Assembly: GCF_002575655.3 (NCBI RefSeq)
Contig: NC_053040.3
Location: 460,956,780 to 461,020,779, forward strand
Length of the DNA: 64,000 bases
From: Aegilops tauschii subsp. strangulata
Taxonomy: Eukaryota; Streptophyta; Magnoliopsida; Poales; Poaceae
Reading direction: 5' to 3'
Shown: piece by piece, positions 42,780 to 54,271 of the stretch
Numbering within the stretch: position 1 is the first letter of the stretch
Layout of the letters: each line of letters begins with the position of its first letter
Program-made: the position numbers and the translations under genes
Notes under the pieces: model-generated
Told to the model about the DNA's origin: nothing
Databases searched by the model: none
Seen by the model: only the letters and a program-made list of their open reading frames with translations

Positions 42780-45779
42780 TGATGCGCGTGGGAAATGGTT
42801 CCAAAGTCGATGTGATCGCGGTCGGCACGCTACCTCTACATCTACCTTCGGGATTAGTTTTAGACCTGAATAATTGTTATTTGGTGCCAGCGTTGAGCAT
42901 GAACATTATATCTGGATCTTGTTTGATGCGAGACGGTTATTCATTTAAATCAGAGAATAATGGTTGTTCTATTTATATGAGTAATATCTTTTATGGTCAT
43001 GCATCCTTGAAGAGTGGTCTATTTTTGTTGAATCTCGATAGTAGTGATACACATATTCATAATATTGTAGCCAAAAGATGCAGAGTTGATAATGATAGTG
43101 CAACTTATTTATGGCACTGCCGTTTAGGTCATATTGGTGTAAAGCGCATGAAGAAACTCCATACTGATGGACTTTTGGAACCACTTGATTATGAATCACT
43201 TGGTACTTGCGAACCGTGCCTCATGGGCAAGATGACTAAAACGCCGTTCTCCGGAACTATGGAGCGAGCAACAGATTTGCTGGAAATCATACATACAGAT
43301 ATATGTGGTCTGATGAATGTTGAGGCTCGCGGCGGGTATCGTTATTTTCTCACCTTCACAGATGATTTAAGCAGATATGGGTATATCTACTTAATGAAAC
43401 ATAAGTCTGAAACATTTGAAAAGTTCAAAGAATTTCAGAGTGAAGTGGAAAATCATCGTAACAAGAAAATAAAGTTTCTACGATCTGATCGTGGAGGAGA
43501 ATATTTGAGTTACGAGTTTGGTCTTCATTTGAAACAATGCGGAATAGTTTCGCAACTCACGCCACCCGGAACACCACAACATAATGGTGTGTCCGAACGT
43601 CCTAATCGTACTTTACTAGATATGGTGCGATCTATGATGTCTCTTACTGATTTACCGCTATCTTTTTGGGGTTATGCTTTAGAGACGGCTGCATTCACGT
43701 TAAATAGGGCACCATCAAAATCCGTTGAGACGACGCCTTATGAACTGTGGTTTGGCAAGAAACCAAAGTTGTCGTTTCTTAAAGTTTGGGGATGCGATGC
43801 TTATGTGAAAAAGCTTCAACCTGATAAGCTCGAACCCAAATCGGAGAAATGTGTGTTCATAGGATACCCAAAGGAAACTGTTGAGTACACCTTCTATCAC
43901 AGATCTGAAGGCAAGACTTTTGTTGCTAAATTTGGATCCTTTCTAGAGAAGGAGTTTCTCTCGAAAGATGTGAGTGGGAGGAAAGTAGAACTTGATGAGG
44001 TAACTGTACCTGCTCCCTTATTGGAAAGTAGTTCATCACAGAAACCGGTTCCCATGACACCTACACCAATTAGTGAGAAAGTTAATGATGATGATCATGA
44101 AACTTCAGATCAAGTTGTTACTGAACCTCGTAGGTCAACCAGAGTAAGATCCACACCAGAGTGGTATGGCAATCCTGTTCTGGAGGTTATGTTACTAGAC
44201 CATGACGAACCTACGAACTATGAAGAAGCGGTGAGCCCAGATTCCTCAAAATGGCTTGAGGCCATGAAATCTGAGATGGGATCCATGTATGAGAACAAAG
44301 TGTGGACTTTGGTTGACTTGCCCGATGATCGGCAAGCCATTGAGAATAAATCGATCTTCAAGAAGAAGACTGACGCTGACGGTAATGTTACTGTCTATAA
44401 AGCTCGACTTGTTGCAAAAGGTTTTCGACGAGTTCAAGGGATTGACTACGATGAGACTTTCTCACCCGTAGCGATGCTTAAGTCTGTTCGAATCATGTTA
44501 GAAATTGCCGCATTTTATGATTATGAAATTTGGCAAATGGATGTGAAAACTGCATTCCTGAATGGATTTCTGGAAGAAGAGTTGTATATGATGCAGCCGG
44601 AAGGTTTTATCGATCCAAAGGGAGCTAACAAAGTGTGCAAGCTCTAGTGATCCATTTATGGACTGGTGCAAGCCTCTCGGAGTTGGAATAAACGCTTTGA
44701 TAGTGTGATCAAAGCATATGGTTTTATACAGACTTTTGGAGAAGCCTGTATTTACAAGAAAGTGAGTGGGAGCTCTGTCGCATTTCTGATATTATATGTG
44801 GATGACATATTGCTGATTGGAAATGATATAGAATTTCTGGATAGCATAAAGGGATACTTGAATAAGAGTTTTTCAATGAAGGACCTCGGTGAAGCTGCTT
44901 ATATATTGAGCATCAAGATCTATAGATATAGATCAAGACGCTTATAATTGGACTTTCACAAAGCACATACCTTGACAAAGTTTTGAAGAAGTTCAAAATG
45001 GATCAAGCAAAGAAAGGGTTCTTGCCTGTGTTACAAGGTGTGAAGTTGAGTAAGACTCAATGCCCGACCACTGCAGAAGATAGAGAGAAGATGAAAGATG
45101 TTCCCTATGCTTCAGCCATAGGCTCTATCATGTATGCAATACTGTGTACCAGACCTGATGTGTGCCTTGCTATAAGTTTAGCAGGGAGGTACCAAAGTAA
45201 TCCAGGAGAGGATCACTGGACAGCGGTCAAAAACATCCTGAAATACCTGAAAAGGACTAAGGATATGTTTCTCGTTTATGGAGGTGACAAAGAGCTAGTC
45301 GTAAATGGTTACGTCGATGCAAGCTTTGACACTGATCCGGATGACTCTAAGTCACAAACCGGATAGTATTTACATTGAACGGTGGAGCTGTAAGTTGGTG
45401 CAGTTCTAAACAAAGCGTCGTGGCGGGATCTACCTGTGAAGCGGAGTACATAGTTGCTTCAGAAGCAGCAAATGAAGGAGTCTGGATGAAGGAGTTCATA
45501 TCCGATCTAGGTGTCATACCTAGTGCATCGGGTCCAATGAAAATCTTTTGTGACAATACTGGTGCAATTGCCTTGGCAAAGGAATCCAGATTACACAAGA
45601 AAACCAAGCACATCAAGAGACGCTTCAACTCCATCCGGGATCAAGTCCAGGTGGGAGACATAGAAATTTGCAAGATACATACAGATCTGAATGTTGCAGA
45701 CCCGTTGACTAAGCCTCTTCCACGAGCAAAACATGGTCAGCACCAAGGCTCCATGGGTGTTAGAATCATTACTGTCTAA
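42690..45779 (+). pseudogene. Copia 5 pol: protease, integrase, reverse transcriptase, RNase H (few lesions)
   Basis: The main frame 42761-44647 has the integrase zinc-binding His119, His124, Cys150, Cys153 and catalytic Asp180, Asp243, Glu279 (HTD, RSD, SER), counted from the Met at 42761. It continues through the FIGYPKETV linker into RT (DVKTAFLNGFLEEELYMMQPEGF). At 44645-44650 CAG CGA has become TAG TGA. RT resumes in 44666-44947 with YVDDILLIG (GTG GAT GAC at 44798-44806). RNase H is in 44983-45366 (GYVDASFDTDPDDS) and 45375-45779 (CEAEY, CDNTGAIALAKES, LNVADPLTKPL). In life it would be a single gag-pol polyprotein. The breaks look recent and are not shared with the other copies. Confidence 0.9.
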
Positions 45780-45801
45780 TCTAGATTATTGACTCTAGTG
45801 C

Positions 45802-45811
45802 AAGTGGGAGA
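45802..45811 (+). other. Copia 5 polypurine tract
   Basis: AAGTGGGAGA lies directly before the 3' LTR. The four-hairpin array found before this tract in Copias 3 and 4 is absent. Only GGGTGTTAGAATCATTACTG at about 45754-45773 remains at that place. Confidence 0.85.
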
Positions 45812-45812
45812 C

Positions 45813-47542
45813 TGAAGGAAATATGCCCTAGAGGCAATAATAAAGTTATTATTTATTTCCTTATATCATGATAAATGTTTATTATTCATGCTAGAATTGT
45901 ATTAACCGGAAACATAATACTTGTGTGAATACATAGACACACAGAGTGTCACTAGTATGCCTCTACTTGACTAGCTCGTTGATCAAAGATGGTTATGTTT
46001 CCTAGCCATTGACATGAGTTGTCATTTGATTAACGGGATCACATCATTAGGAGAATGATGTGATTGACTTGACCCATTCTGTTAGCTTAGCACTTGATCA
46101 TTTAGTATTCTGCTATTGCTTTCTTCATGACGTATACATGTTCATATGACTATGAGATTATGCAACTCCCGTTTACCGGAGGAATACTTTGTGTGCTACC
46201 AAACGTCACAACGTAACTGGGTGATTATAAAGGTGCTCTACAGGTGTCTCCGAAGGTACTTGTTGGGTTGGCGTATTTTGAGATTAGGATTTGTCACTCC
46301 GATTATCGGAGAGGTTTCTCTGGGCCCACTCGGTAATGCACATCACTATAAGCCTTGCAAGCATTGCAACTAATGAGTTAGTTGCGGTATGATGTATTAC
46401 GGAACGAGTAAAGAGACTTGCCGGTAACGAGATTGAACTAGGTATTAAGATACCGATGATCGAATCTCGGGCAAGTAACATACCGATGACCAAGGAAATA
46501 ACGTATGTTGTTATGCGGTTTGACCGATAAAGATCTTCGTAGAATATGTAGGAGCCAATATGAGCATCCAGGTTCCGCTATTGGTTATTGACCGGAGACA
46601 TGTCTCGGTCATGTCTACATAGTTCTCGAACCCGTAGGGTCCGCACGCTTAAAGTTCGATGATGGTTATATTATGAGTTTAGGTGTTTTGATGTACCGAA
46701 GGTAGTTCGGAGTCCCGGATGTGATAACAGACATGACGAGGAGTCTCGAAATGGTCGAGACATAAAGATTGATATATTGGAAGCCTATATTTGGATATCG
46801 GAAGTGTTCCGGGTGAAATCGGGATTTTACGGGAGTACCGGGGTTTACCGGAACCCCCCCGGGGTTAAATGGGCCAAGATGGGCCTTAGTGGAGAAGAGA
46901 AGGGGCGGCCAGGGCAGGCCGCGGGCTCCCTCCCCCTCTAGTCCGAATTGGACAAGGAGGGGGGGCGGCGCCCCCCTTTCCTTCCTCTCTCCCTCCTCCT
47001 TCCCCCTTCTCCTACTCCAACCAGGAAAGGAAGGAGTCCTACTGCCGGTGGGAGTAGGACTCCTCCCAAGCGCACCTCCTCCTGGCCGGCTGCCTCTCCC
47101 CCCTTGCTCCTTTATATACAGGGGCAGGGGGCACCTCTAGACAACAATTGATCTCTTGATCTCTTAGCCGTGTGCGGTGCCCCCCTCCACCATAATCCAC
47201 CTTGATAATATCGTAGCGGTGCTTAGGCGAAGCCCTGCGTCGGTAGAACAGCATCATTGTCACCACGCCATCGTGCTGACAGAACTCTCCCTCAAAGCTC
47301 GATTGGATCGGAGTTCGTGGGACGTCATCGAGCTGAACGTGTGCTGAACTCGGAGGTGCCGTACGTTCGGTACTTGATCGGTCGGATCGTGAAGACATAC
47401 GACTACATCAACTGCGTTGTGCTAACGCTTCCACTTTCGGTCTACGAGGGTACATGGACACACTTTCCCCTCTCGTTGCTATGCATCACCATGATCTTGC
47501 GTGTGCGTAGGAATTTTTTTGAAATTACTACGTTCCCCAACA
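45813..47542 (+). repeat. Copia 5 3' LTR (1730 bp)
   Basis: TGAAGGAAATATGCCC start and ACGTTCCCCAACA end, followed by CCCGG. It differs from the 5' LTR by scattered substitutions and small indels, for example a 24-base segment near 47020 that is missing in the 5' copy. Confidence 0.94.
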
Positions 47543-47547
47543 CCCGG

Positions 47548-47808
47548 AGCATCCCCTCGCGGTTCATGGCCCTTCCTAGTGTTGTAGTACGCAAAAGACA
47601 CCCTCATCTTGATCAAGGGTACATATGAGCAGGCTTTGACCCTCAAAATGGTGCTTAACATTTTCTCGAATTTCACTGGGCTACACATCAATTTCAACAA
47701 AATCACTTTTGTTCCCATATACATGGACGAGGACACTTGTCATAGAGTGGCAGATCTATTTCAATGCCAGATATCCTCCTTCCCTTGTACCTACTTGGGT
47801 CTATCAAA
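47548..47808 (+). pseudogene. LINE reverse transcriptase, palm/thumb part after Copia 5
   Basis: Reads VL-stop-YAKDTLILIKGTYEQALTLK, then MVLNIFSNFTGLHINFNKITFVP and FPCTYLGLSNE. This is the standard region after the catalytic motif of LINE RT (YADDTLI ... FS..TGL.IN..K ... FP..YLGLPL). The first catalytic Asp of YADD is Lys here, and the preceding Gln codon is TAG. It continues the LINE at 36895-38873 and ends at Copia 6 (left target bases TCAAA, 47804-47808). Confidence 0.85.
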
Positions 47809-49337
47809 TGAAGAAAATATGCCCTAGAGGCAATAATAAAGTTGTTATTTATATTTCCTTATATCATGATAAATGTTTATTATTCATGCTAGAATTATAT
47901 TAACCGGAAACTTAGTACATGTGTGTATACATAGACAAACAGAGTGTCCCTAGTATGCCTCTACTTGACTAGCTCATTAATCAAAGATGGTTAAGTTTCC
48001 TAACCATAGACACGTGTTGTCATTTAATGAACGGTATCACATCATTAGAGAATGATGTGATGGACAAGACCCATCTGTTAGCTTAGCATTATGATCGTTT
48101 AGTTTTACTGCTATTGCTTTCTTCATGACTTATACATATTCCTCTGACTATGAGATTATGCAACTCCCGAATACCGGAGGAACACTTTGTGTGCTATCAA
48201 ACGTCACAACGTAACTGGGTGATTATAAAGATGCTCTACAGGTGTCTCCGAAGGTGTTTGTTGAGTTGGCATAGATCAAGATTAGGATCTGTTACTCCGT
48301 GTATCGGAGAGGTATCTCTGGGCCCTCTCGGTAATGCACATCACAATAAGCCTTGCAAGCAACGTGACTAATGAGTTAGTTACGGGAAGATGAATTACGA
48401 AACGAGTAAAGAGACTTGCCGGTAACGAGATTGAACTAGGTATGAGGATACCGATGATCGAATCTCAAGCAAGTAACATACCGATGACAAAGGGAATAAC
48501 GTATGTTGTTATGCAGTTTGACCGATAAAGATCTTCGTAGAATATGTAGGAGCCAATATGAGCATCCAGGTTCCGCTATTAGCGGTCATGTCTACATAGT
48601 TCTCGAACTCGTAGGGTCCACACGCTTAACGTTCGATGACGATTCGTATTATGAGTTATGTGATTTGATGACCGAAGTTTGTTCGGAGTCCCGGATGAGA
48701 TCACGGACATGACGAGGAGTCTCGAAATGGTCGAGAGGTAAATATTCATATATTGGAAGGTTATATTCAGACATCGGAATGGTTTCGAGCGATCCGGGTA
48801 TTTCTCCGGAGTACCGAGGGGTTACTGGACCCCCCCGGTAAAGGGTTGGGCCAACGAATCCCCCCATGGCGTGCCCCTCCTGGCCGCCAACCTCTCTTCC
48901 CCCTCCTTTATATACGTGTCCAGGGGGCACCCCAAAGGACAACCGACAATCTCTTAGCCGTGTGCGGTGCCCCCCTCCACAGTTTAACACCTCGGTCATA
49001 TCGTCGTAGTCCTTAGGCGAAGCCCTGCGCTGTTAACTTCATCATCACCATTGCCACGCCGTCATGCTGATGGAACTCTCCCTCGACACTCTACTGGATC
49101 AAGAGTTCGAGGGACGTCATCGTGTTGAACGTGTGCTGAACACGGAGGTGTCGTATGTTCGGTACTTGGATCGGTTGGATCATGAAGACGTTCGACTACA
49201 TGAACCACATTACTAAACGCTTCCGCTTTCGGTCTACGAGGGTACGTGGACACACTCTCCCATCTCGTTTCTATGCATCTCCTAGATAAATCTTGCAGGA
49301 TCATAGGAATTTTTTTGAATTACTACGTTCCCCAACA
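47809..49337 (+). repeat. Copia 6 5' LTR (1529 bp)
   Basis: TGAAGAAAATATGCCC start and ACGTTCCCCAACA end. It is shorter and more diverged than the other LTRs. About 25 bases of the GGTTATTGACCGGAGACG segment are lost near 48582, and much of the GC-rich U3 tract is lost near 48850. Its TATA-like TTTATATACG is near 48906-48915. The diverged LTR suggests this is among the older copies. Confidence 0.92.
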
Positions 49338-49338
49338 G

Positions 49339-50547
49339 TGGCATCCGAGCCAGGTCTATGCGTAGATGATATATGCACGAGTAGAACACAAAGAGTTGTG
49401 GGCGATAATAGTCATACTACTTACAACCAACGTCTTACTTTGATTCGACGGTATTGTTGGATGAAGCGGCCCGGACCGACATTACATGACCGCATTCATG
49501 AGACTGGTTATATCGACGTGCTTCGCACACATGTGGCCGGTGGGTGTCTGTTTCTCCAACTTTTGTTGAATCGAGTTTGACTACGGCCGATCCTTGTTGA
49601 AGGTTAAAACAGCACACTTGACGAAAAATCATTGTGGTTTTGATGTGTAGGTAAGAACGGTTCTTGCTAGAAGCCCGTGGCAGCCACGTAAAACTTGCAA
49701 CAACAAAGTAGAGGACGTCTAACTTGTTTTTGCAGTTCATGTTGTGATGTGATATGGTCTAGACGTGATGATCATGTTTTGTAAAAGTTATCGGCAACTG
49801 GCAGGAGCCTTATGGTTGTCGCTTTATTGTATGAAATGCAATCGCCATGTAATTGGTTTACTTTATCACTAAGCGGTAGCGATAGTCGTAGAAGCAATAG
49901 TTGGTGAGACGACAACGATGCTACGATGGAGATGAAGGTGTCAGGCCAGTGATGATGGAGATCATGACGGTGCTTTGGAGATGGAGATCAAAGGCACAAG
50001 ATGATGATGACCATATCATGTCACATATTTTGATTGCATGTGATGTTTATCCTTTATGCATCTTATTTTTCTTAGTATGGCGGTAGCATTATAAGATAAT
50101 CCCTCACAAAATTTCAAGGTATAAGTGTTCTCCCTGAGTATGCACCGTTGCTACAGTTCGTCGTGCCGAGACACCACGTGATGATCGGGTGTGATAAGGT
50201 CTACGTTCACATACAATGGGTGCAAGCCAGTTTTGCACGTACAGAATACTCGGGTTAAACTTGACAAGCCTAGCATATGCAGATATGGCCTCGGAACACT
50301 GAGACCGAAAGGTCGAACGTGAATCATATAGTAGATATGATCAACATAGTGATGTTCACCATTGAAAACTACTCCATCTCACGTGATGATCCGACATGGT
50401 TCAGTTGATATGGATCACATGATCATTTAGATGACCAGAGGGGTGTCTATCTAAGTGGGAGTTCTGAAGTAATATGATTAATTGAACTTTAATTTATCAT
50501 GAACTTAGTACCTGATAGTTTTTGCATGTCTATGTTGTTGTAGATCA
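49339..50547 (+). other. Copia 6 primer binding site and leader
   Basis: The PBS at 49339-49351 reads TGGCATCCGAGCC. The leader is non-coding and homologous to the others, with more substitutions. Confidence 0.8.
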
Positions 50548-51789
50548 ATGGCCCGTACTACCGTTCCCTTGAATTTTAATGCGTTCCTAGAGAAAGCTAA
50601 GTTGAAAAATTATGGTAGCAACTACACAGACTGGGTCCGTAACTTGAGGATTATCCTCATTGCTGCACAGAAGAATTACGTCCTGGAAGCACCGCTAGGT
50701 GCAAGACCCGCTGCAGGAGGTACTGCGGACGTTATGAATGTCTGGCAGAGCAAAGCTGATGACTACTCGATAATTCAGTGTGACATGCTTTACGACTTAG
50801 AATCGGGACTTCAAAGATGTTGAACGTCATGGAGCATATGAGATGTTCCAGGAGTTGAAGTTAATATTTCAAGCAAATGCCCGAGTTGAGAGATATGAAG
50901 TCTCCAACAAGTTTTACAACTGTAAAATGCAGGAGAATAGTTCTATCAGTGAACACATACTCAGAATGTCTGGGTACCACAATCACTTGACTCAGCTGGG
51001 AGTTAATCTTCCTGATGATAGTGTCATTGACAAAGTTCTTCAATCACTGCCACCAAAGGCTTCGTGATGAACTATAAAATGCAAGGGATGGAAAAGACAA
51101 TTCTCGAGCTCTTCGCGATGCTAAAGGCTGCGGAGGTAGAAATCAAGAAGGAGCATCAAGTGTTGATTGTTAACAAGATCACTAGTTTCAAGAAAAAGGG
51201 CAAAGTGAAGAATGGGAACTTCAAGAAGAACGGCAAGCAAATTGCTGCTCAAGGGAAGAAGGCCAAGTCTGGACCTAAGCCTGAAACTGAGTGCTTCTAC
51301 TGCAAAGGGATTGGTCACTGGAAGCGGAACTGCCCCAAGTATTTGGCGGATAAGAAGGATGACAAAGTGAAAGGTATATTTGATATACATGTTATTGATG
51401 TGTACCTTACTAATGCTCGTAGTAGCGCCTGGGTATTTGATACTGGTTCTGTCGCTCATATTTGCAACTCGAAACAGGGGCTACGGATTAAAAGAAGATT
51501 GGCTAAGGACGAGGTGACGATGTGCGTGGAAAATGGTTCTAAAGTCGATGTGATCGCAGTCGGCACGCTATGTCTACATCTACCGTCGGGATTAGTTTTA
51601 GACCTGAATAATTGTTATTTGGTGCTAGCGTTGAGCATGAACATTATATCTGGATCTTGTTTGATGCGAGACGGTTATTCATCTAAATCAGAAAATAATG
51701 GTTGTTCTATTTATATGAGTAATATCTTTTATGGTCATGCACCCTTAATGAGTGGTCTATTTTTGTTGAATCTCGATTGTAGTGATACA
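50548..51789 (+). pseudogene. Copia 6 gag-protease and start of pol (frameshifted)
   Basis: Starts MARTTVPLNFNAFLEKAKLK at 50548. A two-base deletion near 50820 (AGATGTTGAACG) breaks the frame, which resumes at 50843-51067. A second deletion at about 51054 (CCACCAAAGGCTTCG) breaks it again. From 51064 the frame holds the basic region, the zinc knuckle CFYCKGIGHWKRNC and an intact protease motif WVFDTGSVAHICNS, then runs to the CACTA insertion at 51790. Confidence 0.87.
51787..51789. repeat. CACTA target duplication, left copy (ACA)
   Basis: ACA at 51787-51789 is repeated at 61149-61151. Three-base duplications are the rule for CACTA elements. Removing the element and one copy restores GTGATACACATGTTCATAAT, as in the uninterrupted Copias. 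Confidence 0.9.
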
Positions 51790-51975
51790 CACTACAAGAA
51801 ATATGTCAACTTGTGACCTTCTGTCAATGACTCTGTAAAAATTGGTCGTAAATTTACGACCATTTGAGGCCAATTGGTCAAAAGTTGCTCGGGGGCTCCA
51901 AACCTTAAACCATAATGACCATTTTCGTTAGAAAGGTCGTGATTTTCTTATACGAAATGGTCGTAAAGCAAACAA
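51790..51975. repeat. CACTA left terminal and subterminal repeats
   Basis: The terminal repeat is followed by four ACGACC/GGTCGT motifs. One is a 20-base perfect palindrome, TGGTCGTAAATTTACGACCA at 51843-51862. The others are at about 51935 and 51959. Matching motifs fill the right end. Confidence 0.88.
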
Positions 51976-52139
51976 CACTAGACCGCTGCCTTATTTCTAG
52001 CTGATCACGATCAATATAGATAGTCATGATGTTGTACTGGGTGCCACCTCATTATTTTTGTCTATGTGTCATGTACATGTGTCAGATTTTGCCTATGTGT
52101 CATGTCTCAATTTCGGGTTACGTGTAAGTTTGAACTATA

Positions 52140-52320
52140 CATTTGTCTAGTGGGACCCGCCGTAATGACCAGTGGACACGCCCTACTGACTAGTAGGACC
52201 CTCCATGTCAGACCAGCCCCTACTGAACCCACCATGCCACACCAGCCCTAGTAGGACCCGCCAGGTGGGATCAGCCCTGTTGACTAGTGGAACCCGCCAC
52301 ACAGGCCCGCAAATGCTGAC
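52140..52320. repeat. CACTA left GACTAGTGGGACCC-type repeat zone
   Basis: Degenerate repeats of TGACTAGTAGGACCCTCCATG (shortened: GACTAGTGGGACCCGCC) occur about six times. Similar units (GACTAGTGGACCC, AACTGGGACCC) recur near the right end at 60590-60690, as expected for paired subterminal arrays. Confidence 0.7.
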
Positions 52321-52839
52321 GGGACCTATAACCTGCCATACATGCACGCTGGTATTGTGGCCAATAATGCGCAAAAAATAGGGCGTCCGAGGTTCGATCC
52401 CGCTTGCTCCTTACAGAGCGAACCACCACGCCACCATCCACTTCGTGATAAAAGTCCAAACCAGCCTTTGTTAAACGTTAGCATCTGTTGCTGGGCCTGG
52501 GCCTCACTAGGACGAGGCCTCATTCTCCCCACCCCTTTTTCTGAACCTTTTTCCGCATTGCCGAGTGGGCCGACGGCCCATAGTCAACACAAACGTGAGT
52601 ATCAGTGGGAAATACATGATTCGCTCAAGTTTGAGTCCACACAGATTTAGGGAGTTCAAATGTTTGTATTAAATCTAAAATGAAATTTCACCATCAACTT
52701 TCCATGTAACCTTGATTCGAGATGATCCAAAAATTGATTTGGTTCGTCTCAAAGGGATGCATAACATTCGTGTTGGCGTACTTCTCATTTTACGTCATCT
52801 TGAGTGCATGATCAACCTTTTCAGCTTTTTTACTTCTCA

Positions 52840-53340
52840 TTTCAGTATAAAAAAATTGAATGTGTGAACAAAATGATGTTAAATGTTTATAGGAAAAATG
52901 TTGACCATGTATTCAAAAATAATGAGAATAGAGAAAATGTGTCTCACATATATAAAATATATATACAAAAAATATATAATGTGTACAAAAAAATTATAAT
53001 GTATTTAAAAAATGTGAATCCAAGCATTTGAAAAATATGTTAGACAATTTTTCTATTAAATGTTGACCATATTTTCAAATAAAATTAAATATATATGGAA
53101 AATGGTGAAATGTGTATAGAAAAAAATGTTGGCCATGTATTAAAAATGATAATATTTGTAAATGTTAAATGTGTAAAGAAAACAATGTAAAAAGTGTATG
53201 AAAAAATGTTGACCATGTATTAAAAATGATGAGAATAGAGAAAATGTGTCTCACACATACAAAAAATATATAATGTGTTTGAAAAAGTTGATGATGTATT
53301 TAAAAAATGTTAATCCAAGCAGTTGAAAAATATGTACCTA
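52840..53340. repeat. AT-rich degenerate repeats inside the CACTA
   Basis: The segments 52906-53030 and 53212-53335 match each other (AATGAGAATAGAGAAAATG ... AATCCAAGC). Between them are several AAATGTTGACCATGTATT units. The apparent 75-residue frame here (52804-53031) is low-complexity and not a gene. Confidence 0.7.
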
Positions 53341-54271
53341 GAATGATTATGGATGAAAGTTTAAAGGGTCCGCTAGACTGATATCGAAAGGCAAAACTGA
53401 GCAAAGTAGACTAGGGGCAAAAACTGCATTTGTTTCTTAAAATATAGCTTTTCAAAGAATATATAGGACATGGGATAAAAGTTTAAAGGGTCCGCTAGAG
53501 ATGCCCTTAATTACCACTACGAAACGGAATATTTATGAAATGTTCAACATGCCAATAAATTTATCCATTTAGTTAAGAAACAAATTTATTCAACATGCCA
53601 ATATTTTTATTCATGAAAAAGTATTTATACCTTTTCATTTTTAATAATTTTAATAACATTAATAACCTTGGGTAGTTTAAACATCACTTTTTTCCATGAT
53701 GCAAAGGGCATGCACATAAAAGTAATGTCTTTCTAAACATTTTGATATCTTATTTTCATTGGGTTCATATGAATTTATTATAAATTTTCAAAGTATTGAC
53801 CAAACGGTCAAAGGGCACTCGGATGACCTGAGAGAAAAATCAAAAGCAAAACTGAGCAAAGCAGACTAAGGGCAAACATTCATATTTTTGTCTAGTGTGG
53901 TACTTTGCAAAGATAGTACCACCTAGGCTCCTCCATTTAAGCTGAAATTTGTGAAGACGGTCTTCTTAGTAGATGATCATCCTTCGCCAAAACTCACGCC
54001 CATTGGCCATGTCCATTTCCCGTACCGCTCATGAAACACGTGGCTGCTAATTCATGTTTGAGCATAGTTCGGTCTTGTCGTGATAATATTATGATGTCAT
54101 TCTATTCCTAGCACCTACTTGGGGAGTACCCAACCCACTAGACATGCCTAGGCCGCCCAGAACACATGGCAACGCCACGGTCACGCGGTGACCACGCGGC
54201 GGGCATGTGAGTTTACGCGCTCTGGAGTTGGGGCCCTCGGCCACCGACGTATCGCCACCAAACCATGTATT

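Larger units (their letters stand above)
38874..47542 (+). mobile_element. Copia 5: full-length LTR retrotransposon, near coding-competent (8669 bp)
   Basis: LTRs 38874-40566 and 45813-47542, a perfect PBS, gag, pol and PPT on the plus strand. The target duplication is CCTGG (38869-38873) and CCCGG (47543-47547), differing by one transition at a CpG. It sits inside the LINE. Gag is open, and pol is open except for a one-base deletion in protease, a double nonsense site at 44645-44650 and breaks at 44945 and 45364. All catalytic motifs are kept. It is the best coding representative of the family in the window. Confidence 0.95.

Noticed and set aside
52380..52450. GGTTCGATCCC, resembling a tRNA T-loop/B box
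   Set aside because: No matching acceptor stem, D-arm or anticodon arm could be found around it.
52804..53031. 75-residue open frame
   Set aside because: Low-complexity AT-rich repeat translation (Lys, Asn, Tyr, Val).
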